A stretch of 7,984 bases of DNA from JAYRWN01 sp041917975 (GCA_041917975.1 JAYRWN010000087.1:1-7984); one strand, 5' to 3'. Shown: positions 1 to 5,967, counted from the first letter of the stretch. Made by a program: numbers and translations. The notes: generated by a model from the letters alone, not told the origin.

Positions 1-107
1 TCCTCATTTTCCACCTGAGTAATATCAACCCCGTTAATCCCAAACCCAGCTTTTAATATTTCCGAATCCATCCCTTCTTTTTTATCTAATTTAGTGTTTT
101 TAATCAT
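1..107 (-). CDS. Hypothetical protein, 5' end only (runs off left edge)
   Basis: An ATG at 107 opens a minus-strand frame that has no stop through base 1, giving 35 complete codons (begins MIKNTKLDKKEGMDSEILKA). A TAG lies in the same frame about 18 bases upstream, so the gene cannot start much earlier. The visible N-terminus is charged and has no signal peptide or membrane segment, so the product is probably cytoplasmic. I do not recognise the family. The ATG overlaps the TGA of an upstream minus-strand open frame in an ATGA arrangement, which could mean translational coupling, but that upstream frame is doubtful. With so little of the gene visible, a chance frame cannot be excluded. Confidence 0.4.
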   Translation of the reverse strand, partial: MIKNTKLDKKEGMDSEILKAGFGINGVDITQVENE

Positions 108-533
108 ATTCCCACGTATCCATTTCTACGATGAACCATAAAATAAGGTGAAGGAACAGGACAGGCTGCGTCCTGAGTCAAAACGGGTATAAAAGGCCAT
201 TGAGCAGTTAATGATTTTTCTTCTACTGGAAAAAAAATTGCTCTGGCGGCCGGTGAGGTACAGTTCGCCCGGCTTTTTTCGCCCCCCAATCTTATCGTCC
301 GGCTTACGCACAAAAAATGAAGTAAATGCCACTGAAGAGCACCCATAAGTAACCGGAGCGTGCGTTGTGTATGCATCTGGATAATCCTGATGGTGAACGA
401 AGATCAGCGAAATATAATAAATAATTGGGCATAAAACAATATTTAGGCATGGATTTATGGTTGGGCCCGGTATATCCCCGATCTGCAGATGATCTTTCTC
501 GCAATAAACTATTTGAAACCCAAACCACGCCCC

Positions 534-563
534 ATAAACAGATAAACAGATAAACAGATAAAC
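534..563. repeat. Tandem repeat, 8-bp unit GATAAACA, nearly four copies
   Basis: The unit GATAAACA is perfect at 541-548 and 549-556, followed by GATAAAC at 557-563 and preceded by ATAAACA at 534-540. Because 8 is not a multiple of 3, gain or loss of a unit would shift any reading frame crossing it. It sits at the 5' edge of the long minus-strand open frame described for 108-862. A TAA closes that frame just beyond the repeat (567-569). Confidence 0.85.
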
Positions 564-592
564 CGATTACGCTAGCTGAAAACTTTTATCCG

Positions 593-615
593 TTGGGCCA
601 ATTAAAATTGGCCAA
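593..615. repeat. Inverted repeat TTGG(G)CCAATT / AATTGGCCAA
   Basis: The left arm at 593-603 and right arm at 606-615 are complementary apart from one extra G in the left arm, with only two bases between them. A run of T does not follow on either strand, so it is a poor rho-independent terminator. It could be a protein-binding dyad or an RNA hairpin. Its function is unknown. Confidence 0.5.
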
Positions 616-862
616 ACACAATATTATGCCAAAACGCTCAACATTTTATGGTTAAGGTACTAATACCCACAGAGTATCCCTGGCCCCATAGTTTTCAGAA
701 ATGACCTTGAATTTGATCAGGGAAGGCTGGTTAGGTCGCGAAATTAGCAACGTGGTTATTTCGCCGATGAGGGTAAAAAAAAGTTCACTGAGGTGGTTAT
801 AATCCGGCGTTTTCCGGTATTAACGATCAAACAGATTACTTCACAATTTAAATCAACGAAAA

Positions 863-1216
863 ATGTTTAGGAATACATTCTCATTCGAAGGCCGGATCAG
901 GAGAACTGAATACGGACTTAGCCTGCTTATCGTTTATGCTTGGGCATTTATTACCGGTGGCTTAATGGTATTGGCTGAAAGTGAAATAATGATCCTGCTC
1001 CTAATTCCGAACTATTGGTTTCTCTTTGCGCAGGGAGCAAAACGCTGCCATGACCGGGGAAATAGCGGCTGGTATATGTTCATTCCTCTCTATGGACTTT
1101 GGATGTTATTTGCCGAAGGAGATAAGGGACCGAATAAATATGGTGCCGATCCCAAAGAAATGGTGCTTCCTGAAACAGTAATGGCATTGGACACTGTAAG
1201 TGAAAGTAATTCTTAA
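863..1216 (+). CDS. DUF805 family inner-membrane protein
   Basis: 117 residues, the usual length for this family of small inner-membrane proteins (YhaH/YiiR-like), whose biochemical role is not established. Diagnostic segments are present in order: an N-terminal F-x-GRIRRTEY box (8-17), hydrophobic segments at about 18-36, 42-57 and 71-84, the conserved RCHDRGNSGW box (61-70; family pattern R-x-HD-x-x-x-SGW), and the C-terminal GDKGPNKYGADP signature (86-97; family pattern G-x-x-G-x-N-x-YG-x-DP). A short acidic tail follows. The ATG at 863 is preceded by an A-rich stretch rather than a Shine-Dalgarno, as is common in Bacteroidota. It stands alone, 189 bases before the next gene. Family membership is confident; function is unknown. 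Confidence 0.93.
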   Translation: MFRNTFSFEGRIRRTEYGLSLLIVYAWAFITGGLMVLAESEIMILLLIPNYWFLFAQGAKRCHDRGNSGWYMFIPLYGLWMLFAEGDKGPNKYGADPKEMVLPETVMALDTVSESNS

Positions 1217-1404
1217 ATAAGGGCGTTTCTGGGTATGACGTCACATTAATTTCATTACCGGCAGGATCAGGTATCCGGACTATGAGTATGCATATCCGCC
1301 ATCAAAAAATGAAGTCCATGTGGGTAGCAGCACCTGATTAATCCGATGGCCGGCTATCAACACATTTGATTTTTAACTTTCAATAATTCAAAAACTAAAA
1401 AGAC

Positions 1405-1824
1405 ATGAAAAAACTAACTTTAATCACCTACCTGCTTTTCACCGCATCTGTTTTGTTTATCGGTTGCTCCAAAGAAGATATGGCAGCACCTCCGGACTTT
1501 CGCGGGGTCTGGACGGGTATAACATCCCAGGGTAATGCCATTAGTTTTAAAGTGGATTCAAACCAGGTCATGAGTTTAAAAATTGAGGTAGATGTAAAAG
1601 GAAACTGCAATCATTCCGGACTGGGTAGAGAGTACTTTCTGAATTTTCCCATTTTGAAAGTTATCAATGAATACACCTTTAAGACTTCGGCTGGTCAGGA
1701 TCTGTTGAATGGAACATTCACCAGCTCTGAAAGTGCAAATGGTGAGTTTTATTTTGTCTCAGAAGGCAATCCCTTTGGCTGCCGGTCCGTCGGTCAAGGA
1801 ACCTGGACCGCTAGGAAGATGTAA
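1405..1824 (+). CDS. Secreted lipoprotein, beta-rich, function unknown
   Basis: 139 residues. A short type II signal peptide (KK at 2-3, hydrophobic core 4-18) ends in a lipobox LFIG-C, so lipidation at Cys21 is expected. The following SKED carries acidic residues near the Cys, a pattern often linked to surface export in Bacteroidota. The mature part starts with a short linker and then an FRGVWTG segment (32-38), resembling the G-x-W start of lipocalin-like barrels. It ends with GTFTSS..SANGEF (103-115) and GTWTARK (132-138), short beta hairpins of the kind found in small extracellular beta-sandwich modules. Cys68 and Cys126 could form a disulfide. I do not recognise a named family or ligand. 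Signal and lipobox are confident; the fold is inferred. Confidence 0.88.
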   Translation: MKKLTLITYLLFTASVLFIGCSKEDMAAPPDFRGVWTGITSQGNAISFKVDSNQVMSLKIEVDVKGNCNHSGLGREYFLNFPILKVINEYTFKTSAGQDLLNGTFTSSESANGEFYFVSEGNPFGCRSVGQGTWTARKM

Positions 1825-1921
1825 AAATAAAAACCGCTCGAAACCATTTTAAGTCGTGTTCTTGCCGTGTTCAGCTCAGAATTTAATCACACCAAATTAA
1901 ACAACAGAAATATATTTTCCA

Positions 1922-2218
1922 ATGAATGACCTTCTCAACATGTTATGCCATATCAAACCGGATGAATCGGGCAAAGCTCTTACAATCATCTACCGTGCTA
2001 ACAAAGGAACACTGCATCCGAAATATCTAGGCATTCTTGTTAACAGCCAATTCGGGGGAGTGCGGGTGATCAATGAAGAAGAGGCTGCACGTGCAATGAG
2101 AATCTTCGACAGCGCTAGTCTTGATATAAGGAAGAAAGCAATCTGGAGAGAGCGTGCAGGAATCATGTCAGGGCTAAAAGACGTCGATCTCAAAACGTGG
2201 ATCGAAAAGAAAAAATGA
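1922..2218 (+). CDS. Hypothetical protein, 98 residues, probably cytoplasmic
   Basis: A small mixed-charge protein without signal peptide or membrane segment. The N-terminal half (1-50) alternates short hydrophobic strands with charged turns. The middle (51-82) is rich in Glu, Arg and Ala (NEEEAARAMRIFDSASL) and looks helical, and the protein ends in a basic IEKKK tail. I recognise no domain. Coding-like composition, an ATG start after an AT-rich leader and a separate position between two envelope genes support a real gene. It begins 97 bases after the preceding lipoprotein gene, and an imperfect hairpin lies just downstream at 2227-2257. Confidence 0.65.
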   Translation: MNDLLNMLCHIKPDESGKALTIIYRANKGTLHPKYLGILVNSQFGGVRVINEEEAARAMRIFDSASLDIRKKAIWRERAGIMSGLKDVDLKTWIEKKK

Positions 2219-2226
2219 GTGGTAGT

Positions 2227-2257
2227 CTAAATGCGGAGTTCTCCGATTGCACTTTAG
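2227..2257 (+). terminator. Imperfect hairpin after the 98-residue gene, possible terminator
   Basis: CGGAG-TT-CTCCG (2234-2245) forms a tight central stem. It can be extended outward, with bulges, by TGC (2232-2234) against GCA (2249-2251) and CTAAA (2227-2231) against TTTAG (2253-2257). The hairpin starts nine bases after the stop at 2218. A U-rich tail is missing, so this is only a weak terminator candidate. Confidence 0.3.
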
Positions 2258-2338
2258 TCGATTTGAAATATGTTAGTAATAAATAATTCAAAAAAGGTAA
2301 ATTCTTTTTATATTGACCGTAGAAAAATATTCTGTTAA

Positions 2339-2764
2339 ATGTTGGATTTAATCGTAGTTGCACTGGTTATTGTAATAATTATTAGTGACCATAGATCAAG
2401 ACAAAAGCTCAATGGAGCTACAATTCTACTTACCTTGGAAACACATACCACTTTCTTAAATGGTGTATGCGCTTTCATTGGAGTGCCAATCGGAATTTAC
2501 ACTTTGCTAACAAGGGGGATATTTTTTTACCTCGTTTTGGGTTGCGCCTGTGCCGTGATATCCTTCAAAGATAATCGATTCAAACTTACTGATAGAGGAC
2601 TTTGGCATATGAGTTGGTTCCCACGAGAGAAGGTAACAAAAATGATTCTCGAGAACGGCAAACTCCTAATAACTATTGGATCGAGGAAAAAAATTAAAAT
2701 TTCGGTCCCTGAGAAAGATCATGAGACGACGCGGATGGCAATTGCTGAGTATTCGGGCAATTAA
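2339..2764 (+). CDS. Small membrane protein with a C-terminal cytosolic-type beta domain
   Basis: 141 residues. Three hydrophobic segments are visible: 2-16 (LDLIVVALVIVIIIS), about 38-56 and about 60-75. The remaining 65 residues are hydrophilic and look like alternating beta strands (FKLTDRGLW, KVTKMILENGKLLITI, KKIKISVP) followed by a short helix (HETTRMAIAEY). This plan of membrane anchor plus PH-like domain resembles DUF5673/YcxB-type membrane proteins, but the match is by architecture only. The ATG at 2339 follows an AT-rich leader with no Shine-Dalgarno. The gene lies 120 bases after the previous one and 143 bases before the next, so it is probably transcribed alone. Function unknown. 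Confidence 0.7.
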   Translation: MLDLIVVALVIVIIISDHRSRQKLNGATILLTLETHTTFLNGVCAFIGVPIGIYTLLTRGIFFYLVLGCACAVISFKDNRFKLTDRGLWHMSWFPREKVTKMILENGKLLITIGSRKKIKISVPEKDHETTRMAIAEYSGN

Positions 2765-2907
2765 ATAGGAGCGCTGATTCCATATTACGCACATTTTTAT
2801 GAATTATCGTCCGTAATTGTTTGTAAAAAAAGGGAAAGTACTTTTTTCGAAATAAATGATCTTTTATTTGTTCCGAGAATTTAATTATATATTGAAACGC
2901 AATACAT

Positions 2908-3276
2908 ATGAAATGTACAAATTGGATGATCATCAGCTGTGTTCTTGTGAACTGCTTACTGATCGTCGGCTGTGGTAATAAAAGTAAGATTCTTGGCAGG
3001 TGGACGAACGATGATTTCGGAGAAACCTACGAATTTCGTGCAGACGGGAAGTACGAGTATAGCGGATCTGGAAATATACGTCATATTATCAGCGTCTACT
3101 CTGTAGAGGGCAACCATCTGTATCTCACCGTGAGAATGCCTTCAAATGGAGAGTGGCGTGATGAGATCACCGTTTACAAAATCAATATCAAAGGGGATGT
3201 GCTGACGCTGACGAGACCGACAGAACCGAATGTAACATATTCCCTCCCGTCGATCGAGTACAAGCGTGTACGGTGA
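2908..3276 (+). CDS. Lipoprotein with lipocalin-like/DUF5640-type domain
   Basis: 122 residues. A type II signal peptide (hydrophobic core about 7-20) ends in a clear lipobox LLIVG-C, so Cys22 should be lipidated. The mature protein begins KILGRWTND, a G-x-W opening typical of small lipocalin-like and DUF5640-type lipoproteins. It continues with TYEFRADGKYEYSG (strand, turn, strand; a widespread pattern in such eight-stranded modules), then YSVEGNHLYLTV and VYKINIKGDVLTLTR. These strands fit one small barrel or sheet that ends at IEYKRVR. Ligand and role are unknown. The signal cleavage site is confident; the domain call rests on pattern resemblance. The start codon ATG overlaps CATATG in an AT-rich leader. 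Confidence 0.85.
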   Translation: MKCTNWMIISCVLVNCLLIVGCGNKSKILGRWTNDDFGETYEFRADGKYEYSGSGNIRHIISVYSVEGNHLYLTVRMPSNGEWRDEITVYKINIKGDVLTLTRPTEPNVTYSLPSIEYKRVR

Positions 3277-3410
3277 AAAAAGAATTTAAATTATCAGGAG
3301 GTGCTGCAGCATTTTAATAGGACAGTCTGTGGTAATGGCTGGCGGTTAAAATCAGACCCCGTTACCTGACAGGGTAAATGTTGCAGTCCCTAAGCCAGAC
3401 GCGCCGGATT

Positions 3411-3522
3411 CAAACAGGATATTAATTTTTTTTAACCCCGAAGGGGTGTCATAAAACTAGAGGGACAATACAAAGTCCGAAAACCCCGAAGGGGTGGCAT
3501 AATATCAGGAAATCGAAGGCCT
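3411..3522. repeat. Left copy of a 112-bp direct repeat with two GC-rich hairpins
   Basis: It runs from CAAACAGGATATTAA to AATCGAAGGCCT and matches 4767-4882 in the same orientation, including an identical 22-base core around the second hairpin. Two perfect palindromic cores ACCCCGAAGGGGT lie at 3435-3447 and 3483-3495, 48 bases apart. They are followed by GTCAT and GGCAT respectively, so the hairpins are in direct, not inverted, order. It fills part of the 462-base gap between the second lipoprotein gene and the SUMF1-domain gene. The remaining bases of that gap contain only short open frames. Confidence 0.9.
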
Positions 3523-3569
3523 TGGTGTAAAACGAAAGTCTGCATGATAACTGCCGTTTCATACTAAGG

Positions 3570-3610
3570 ACAATCTGATGAGATTTTTTGCCAAAAAAGG
3601 TCAAGATTGT
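3570..3610 (+). other. Nested hairpin in the leader of the SUMF1-domain gene
   Basis: ACAATCT (3570-3576) pairs with AGATTGT (3604-3610), enclosing a second stem of TTTTTT (3584-3589) with AAAAAA (3593-3598). It lies about 130 bases upstream of the start at 3739. It could be a leader structure or a relic of an older terminator. AT-rich pairing makes chance formation plausible. Confidence 0.3.
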
Positions 3611-3738
3611 AAATTTTAAGCCCCTAAAAATTAAGCCCTTATTACCAAAATAATTCGTAACTATGGAGATGAAAAAGACCAAAAAAGCGTAAAGCTGAAA
3701 ATCCGTTAAGAGTAGTTAATGTTTAAAATAGTTTACCT

Positions 3739-4584
3739 ATGAAAAGTTTATTTTTTGTGATTTTAACCATGAGTTTTACTGCTGTTGTGGCTCAAAAACC
3801 GAAGATCGAATGGGCAGATATCCCGGCAGGGACTTTCACCATGGGCAGCCCAGCCACTGAAGTAGATAGGGGCACCGATGAAATACAGCACCAGGTAAGC
3901 CTAAGTGCTTTTAAGATGAGCAAGACGGAGATTACCGTAGCGCAGTTTAAAGCATTTGTGGAGTCGACCGGTTATGTGACTGACGCAGACAAAGGGACGG
4001 ACTACAGTGGAAGTTTTATCTGGTCAGGCACTAGATTCGAAATCAAAGCCGGTGTAAACTGGACCTGTGATGTCAAGGGGAATCCAAGGCCGGATGGGGA
4101 ATACAACCAACCGGTGCTCCATGTGAGTTGGAATGATGCGGTGGCCTTTGCTGAGTGGATGGGCTGTCGTCTGCCCACGGAAGCGGAATGGGAATATGCC
4201 TGCCGGGCCGGCACGAGCACGCCATTTCATACTGGTGACAATGTGACTACCGCGCAGGCGAATTACAATGGTAATTATCCTTATAACAACCAGGCCAAAG
4301 GGGAATACCGCGAAAAAACGCTGCCCGTGGGCAGTTTTAAACCGAATGCCTTTGGGCTTTACGATATGCATGGCAACGTATGGGAATGGTGCAGTGACTG
4401 GTATGGAGCGTATAGCACAGAAAACCAAACTGATCCTAAAGGTCCGGAATCGGGGTCGAACCGAGTGTTCCGCGGCGGCAGCTGGTACAGCTATGCGCAG
4501 TTTTGCCGGTCGGCGTTCCGCAACAGCAGCAATCCAGACTACCGCTACTTCAATCTCGGTTTTCGCGTCGTTTCTCCCCAGTAA
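3739..4584 (+). CDS. Exported formylglycine-generating-enzyme (SUMF1/FGE-sulfatase) domain protein
   Basis: 281 residues. A Sec signal peptide (MKSLFFVILTMSFTAVVA, cut likely before Gln19) is followed at once by the domain opening IPAGTFTMGSP (28-38). All usual SUMF1 landmarks appear in order: SKTEITVAQFKAFVESTGY (61-79), QPVLHVSWNDAVAFAEW (124-140), CRLPTEAEWEYACRAG (143-158), GLYDMHGNVWEWCSDWY (206-222), NRVFRGGSWYS (241-251) and NLGFRVV (272-278). True formylglycine-generating enzymes bind copper with a Cys pair. Here the position matching human Cys341 is kept (Cys256) but that matching Cys336 is Ser251. Oxidase activity is therefore doubtful, and a structural or other non-FGE role, as in many exported Bacteroidota members, is more likely. 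No sulfatase gene is nearby. The gene is monocistronic, flanked by direct repeats, with a terminator candidate downstream. Confidence 0.96.
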   Translation: MKSLFFVILTMSFTAVVAQKPKIEWADIPAGTFTMGSPATEVDRGTDEIQHQVSLSAFKMSKTEITVAQFKAFVESTGYVTDADKGTDYSGSFIWSGTRFEIKAGVNWTCDVKGNPRPDGEYNQPVLHVSWNDAVAFAEWMGCRLPTEAEWEYACRAGTSTPFHTGDNVTTAQANYNGNYPYNNQAKGEYREKTLPVGSFKPNAFGLYDMHGNVWEWCSDWYGAYSTENQTDPKGPESGSNRVFRGGSWYSYAQFCRSAFRNSSNPDYRYFNLGFRVVSPQ

Positions 4585-4676
4585 ACAGAGGGAAATACCT
4601 CCATTCTTTTAAGCCGAATGAGTTGGCTAAAGGGGAGGGAGGGACGACCGATCAAAAAGCCAACGAGTACTAAAAT

Positions 4677-4705
4677 ACCGCCTTTGGCGGTCGAAATTTA
4701 TTTTT
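4677..4705 (+). terminator. Rho-independent-type terminator after the SUMF1-domain gene
   Basis: ACCGCC (4677-4682) and GGCGGT (4686-4691) form a perfect six-base stem with a TTT loop, followed by CGAAATTTATTTTT. It starts about 90 bases after the stop at 4584. A second weak dyad, GTTGGCT (4622-4628) with AGCCAAC (4658-4664), lies between the stop and this hairpin. Confidence 0.65.
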
Positions 4706-4766
4706 GTAAAAAATGCAAATACGGATATTTAATGTACCCATTACGGATAACGGGGAGTCGGAACAC

Positions 4767-4882
4767 CAAACAGGATATTAAATTTTTTTGAACTCCGAAG
4801 GGGTGTCATGATTATAGACCGATTAACAATACAAAATCAGAAAACCCCGAAGGGGTGGCATATATCGGGAAATCGAAGGCCT
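4767..4882. repeat. Right copy of the direct repeat with two GC-rich hairpins
   Basis: It aligns end to end with 3411-3522 in the same orientation, with a few substitutions and small indels, mainly between the two hairpins. The first palindromic core is decayed by one base (ACTCCGAAGGGGT, 4792-4804) and the second is perfect (4844-4856); they are 52 bases apart. The unit sits in the 424-base gap between the SUMF1-domain gene and the toxin gene. The other contents of that gap are the terminator at 4677 and AT-rich sequence without an open frame of interest. Confidence 0.9.
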
Positions 4883-4975
4883 CTAGAGGAACCTGTCGAA
4901 ATTTAAAACTAAAAAATTACTCAATTAAGAAGCCGATTGGGGTATGGTTGATATTTATAACGCCAAATATTTTTA

Positions 4976-4995
4976 GAGTTTTTCAACAGTCTCCC
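4976..4995. mobile_element. Possible insertion-sequence end remnant (GAGTTTTTCAACAG type)
   Basis: GAGTTTTTCAACAGTCTCCC resembles the terminal inverted repeat of several IS families, whose ends often read CTGTTGAAAAACTC on one strand. No partner repeat and no transposase is present in the window. At best this is a solo end left by a lost element, and a chance match is possible. It lies 14 bases beyond the toxin stop codon. Confidence 0.2.
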
Positions 4996-5008
4996 AGCTG
5001 TCTCGATT

Positions 5009-5389
5009 CTATTCAGTTTGTTTTTCATACATGATAAATTGCATTTCATCGATCATCTGAAAAACTGAATCTGCGGAAATTAAAGGAATGTTCATATAAA
5101 TTGAAGTTGCACCGATAATGGCATCTGGTAATCTAATTCTATTTCTCTGCTTTAATTTTACGGTTGTTTGTTTTATAGATTCATTCAGGTCTACGATAAT
5201 GCAATCTTTGAGAAAATTTTCGATGCGCTGATGTTCATCTAATGTAATGCCTTTAAATCCCAATAATTCGAGTTCTGTTATGAAGGAAACATATACATTC
5301 TTACTGTCTAAAATTTCAGCTAGGACTGTATCACCAGATAAGAGATATAAAGCAATATTGGTGTCAATTAGAATATTTTCACCATTCAC
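5009..5389 (-). CDS. vapC: PIN-domain ribonuclease toxin, VapC family
   Basis: 126 residues, the normal length for a single PIN domain. The toxin of a type II module is a Mg-dependent RNase acting in the cytoplasm. The expected acidic residues are visible: Asp9 in ILIDTNIAL, Glu39/Glu41 in SFITELELLGF, Asp89 in RLPDAIIGATS and Asp107 in LISADSVFQ, so the active site looks intact. The start is a GTG at 5389. A TGA lies in frame just upstream and there is no in-frame ATG between them, so GTG is the first possible start. It overlaps the antitoxin gene by 11 bases, which suggests translational coupling. The RNA target cannot be read from sequence. Confidence 0.95.
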   Translation of the reverse strand: MNGENILIDTNIALYLLSGDTVLAEILDSKNVYVSFITELELLGFKGITLDEHQRIENFLKDCIIVDLNESIKQTTVKLKQRNRIRLPDAIIGATSIYMNIPLISADSVFQMIDEMQFIMYEKQTE

Positions 5390-5540
5390 TTCGCATCATT
5401 TTTTGGAGTTCTATGGGATCCTCTTTTAGTTTTATCTTGCCGCAATGTTTAAATGCCTCTAGTTTGCCTTTACGTTCCAATTCTTTGAGCGTTTTTTTTA
5501 TCTTTTCCTTGTCTTCTGTTGATTTTATTGTCACGGTCAT
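5379..5540 (-). CDS. VapB-type antitoxin, 53 residues
   Basis: Reads from ATG at 5540 to TGA at 5379-5381. The product begins MTVTIKSTEDKEKIKKTLKE, is strongly basic and helical through the middle (KKTLKELERKGKLEAF, 16-31), and ends in DPIELQKMMRSEW. A D-P-x-x-x-Q-x-x-x-R-x-EW tail is typical of short Bacteroidota antitoxins paired with PIN toxins; it would wrap around the toxin and block its active site. Its position directly upstream, with an 11-base overlap, matches a vapBC operon. A separate DNA-binding fold is not obvious in so short a protein, though the N-terminal TVTIKS strand could belong to a ribbon-helix-like or AbrB-like element. Autoregulation is expected for the family but not shown here. 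Confidence 0.85.
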   Translation of the reverse strand: MTVTIKSTEDKEKIKKTLKELERKGKLEAFKHCGKIKLKEDPIELQKMMRSEW

Positions 5541-5557
5541 TTCAGGCCTATTTGTTA

Positions 5558-5565
5558 CAAAAATA
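5558..5565 (-). promoter_or_regulatory. Candidate Bacteroidota -7 element TATTTTTG for the toxin-antitoxin operon
   Basis: On the minus strand TATTTTTG matches the TAnnTTTG consensus of Bacteroidota primary promoters and lies 18 bases upstream of the antitoxin ATG. That would give a very short leader. I could not find a good TTG -33 box at the usual spacing, so the call is tentative. Confidence 0.4.
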
Positions 5566-5967
5566 TAAAATCTTGGCGATTTGGTTGCTAGTTTTCATTC
5601 TTTATTGTTGGATCGAATGGACTGGCGATAACCTGCGTTCCCGGTAAGGGGCTGATGTAGTAAGGCTTATATTAATTGGGATTTTTTACTCTTTTCCCCA
5701 TCCGTGATACGGATAGTGGGTGTCAGCAAGCTCCGGATCCTGCCCTCTTCCTCTCTTCCTGATCCGGCAAAAGGGGTGCATGCTCCGGATTCTTGCCTTG
5801 TGGAGCTTCTGAAGTGTTTCCTACTCGTAAGTGATTCCCATCTTTTTACTTGGGGGGTCAGTATCAGTGGGATTGGCACATCGCTCTCTTTTTCTAACCC
5901 TATCTTAACAATATTCCGAATTTCGGTCTTAGCAGGTCAGCATGGTCCGGAATATACATGTAAATGA
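5566..5967. other. Intergenic stretch with GC-rich dyads, no supported gene
   Basis: No reading frame resembles a known protein. Frame 5704-5967 on the plus strand and 5667-5879 on the minus strand overlap and both look non-coding. Several repeats are packed into 5700-5797. A hairpin ATCCGT-GAT-ACGGAT lies at 5700-5714. CCGGATC (5733-5739) is inverted against GATCCGG (5761-5767). GCTCCGGATCCTGCC (5730-5744) is nearly repeated in direct orientation at 5782-5797. The stretch lies directly upstream of the group II intron remnant and may hold debris from its insertion or deletion, but it shows no recognisable intron core motif. Confidence 0.4.

Larger units (their letters stand above)
108..862. 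other. Long stretch without a convincing gene; possible decayed minus-strand ORF
   Basis: No gene of known family is visible over these 755 bases. All three minus-strand frames are open for long parts of 104-566. The longest runs without a stop from 566 to the stop at 126, about 147 codons, but has no ATG; its first usable start is a GTG at 332. A second frame (376 to 104) overlaps it and meets it at a run of eight A on the plus strand (230-237). Joining them there would give one continuous reading frame ending at 104, directly coupled to the next gene by ATGA. This is compatible with a frameshifted pseudogene, but also with chance. On the plus strand, 701-802 could encode a 33-residue peptide with no recognisable feature. 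The stretch also holds a tandem repeat and an inverted repeat, listed separately. Confidence 0.3.

Noticed and set aside
1239..1336. Short plus-strand frame reading RIRYPDYEYAYPPSKNEVH after the DUF805 gene
   Set aside because: Looks protein-like but is only about 30 codons with no start codon and no recognisable family; may be a gene scrap but cannot be supported.
2784..2817. Dyad ATTACG...CGTAAT between the membrane-protein gene and the second lipoprotein gene
   Set aside because: Short arms, 21-base loop and no T tail; expected by chance in AT-rich intergenic DNA.
3319..3450. Plus-strand stretch reading QTPLPDRVNVAVPKPDAPDS leading into the left repeat
   Set aside because: No start, short, and runs into the repeat; insufficient to call a gene fragment.
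3449..3682. 77-codon minus-strand frame across the left repeat
   Set aside because: It reads through the reverse complement of the hairpin repeat and has low-complexity, membrane-like translation with no family resemblance; most likely a product of the repeat, not a gene.
3663..3692. Nine-codon frame MEMKKTKKA upstream of the SUMF1-domain gene
   Set aside because: Too short to judge, no evidence of an attenuator leader peptide.
4024..4428. 134-codon minus-strand frame and shorter frames inside the SUMF1-domain gene
   Set aside because: They lie entirely within a well-supported plus-strand gene and show no independent features.
3435..4856. CRISPR array suggested by repeated hairpin units
   Set aside because: Only two pairs of units separated by more than 1.3 kb with a gene between; no regular spacer structure and no cas genes.
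5704..5967. 87-codon plus-strand frame in phase with the reverse transcriptase fragment
   Set aside because: Considered as the missing upstream part of the reverse transcriptase, but its translation shows none of the RT blocks (no YADD) and it ends in TGA just before the homology starts.
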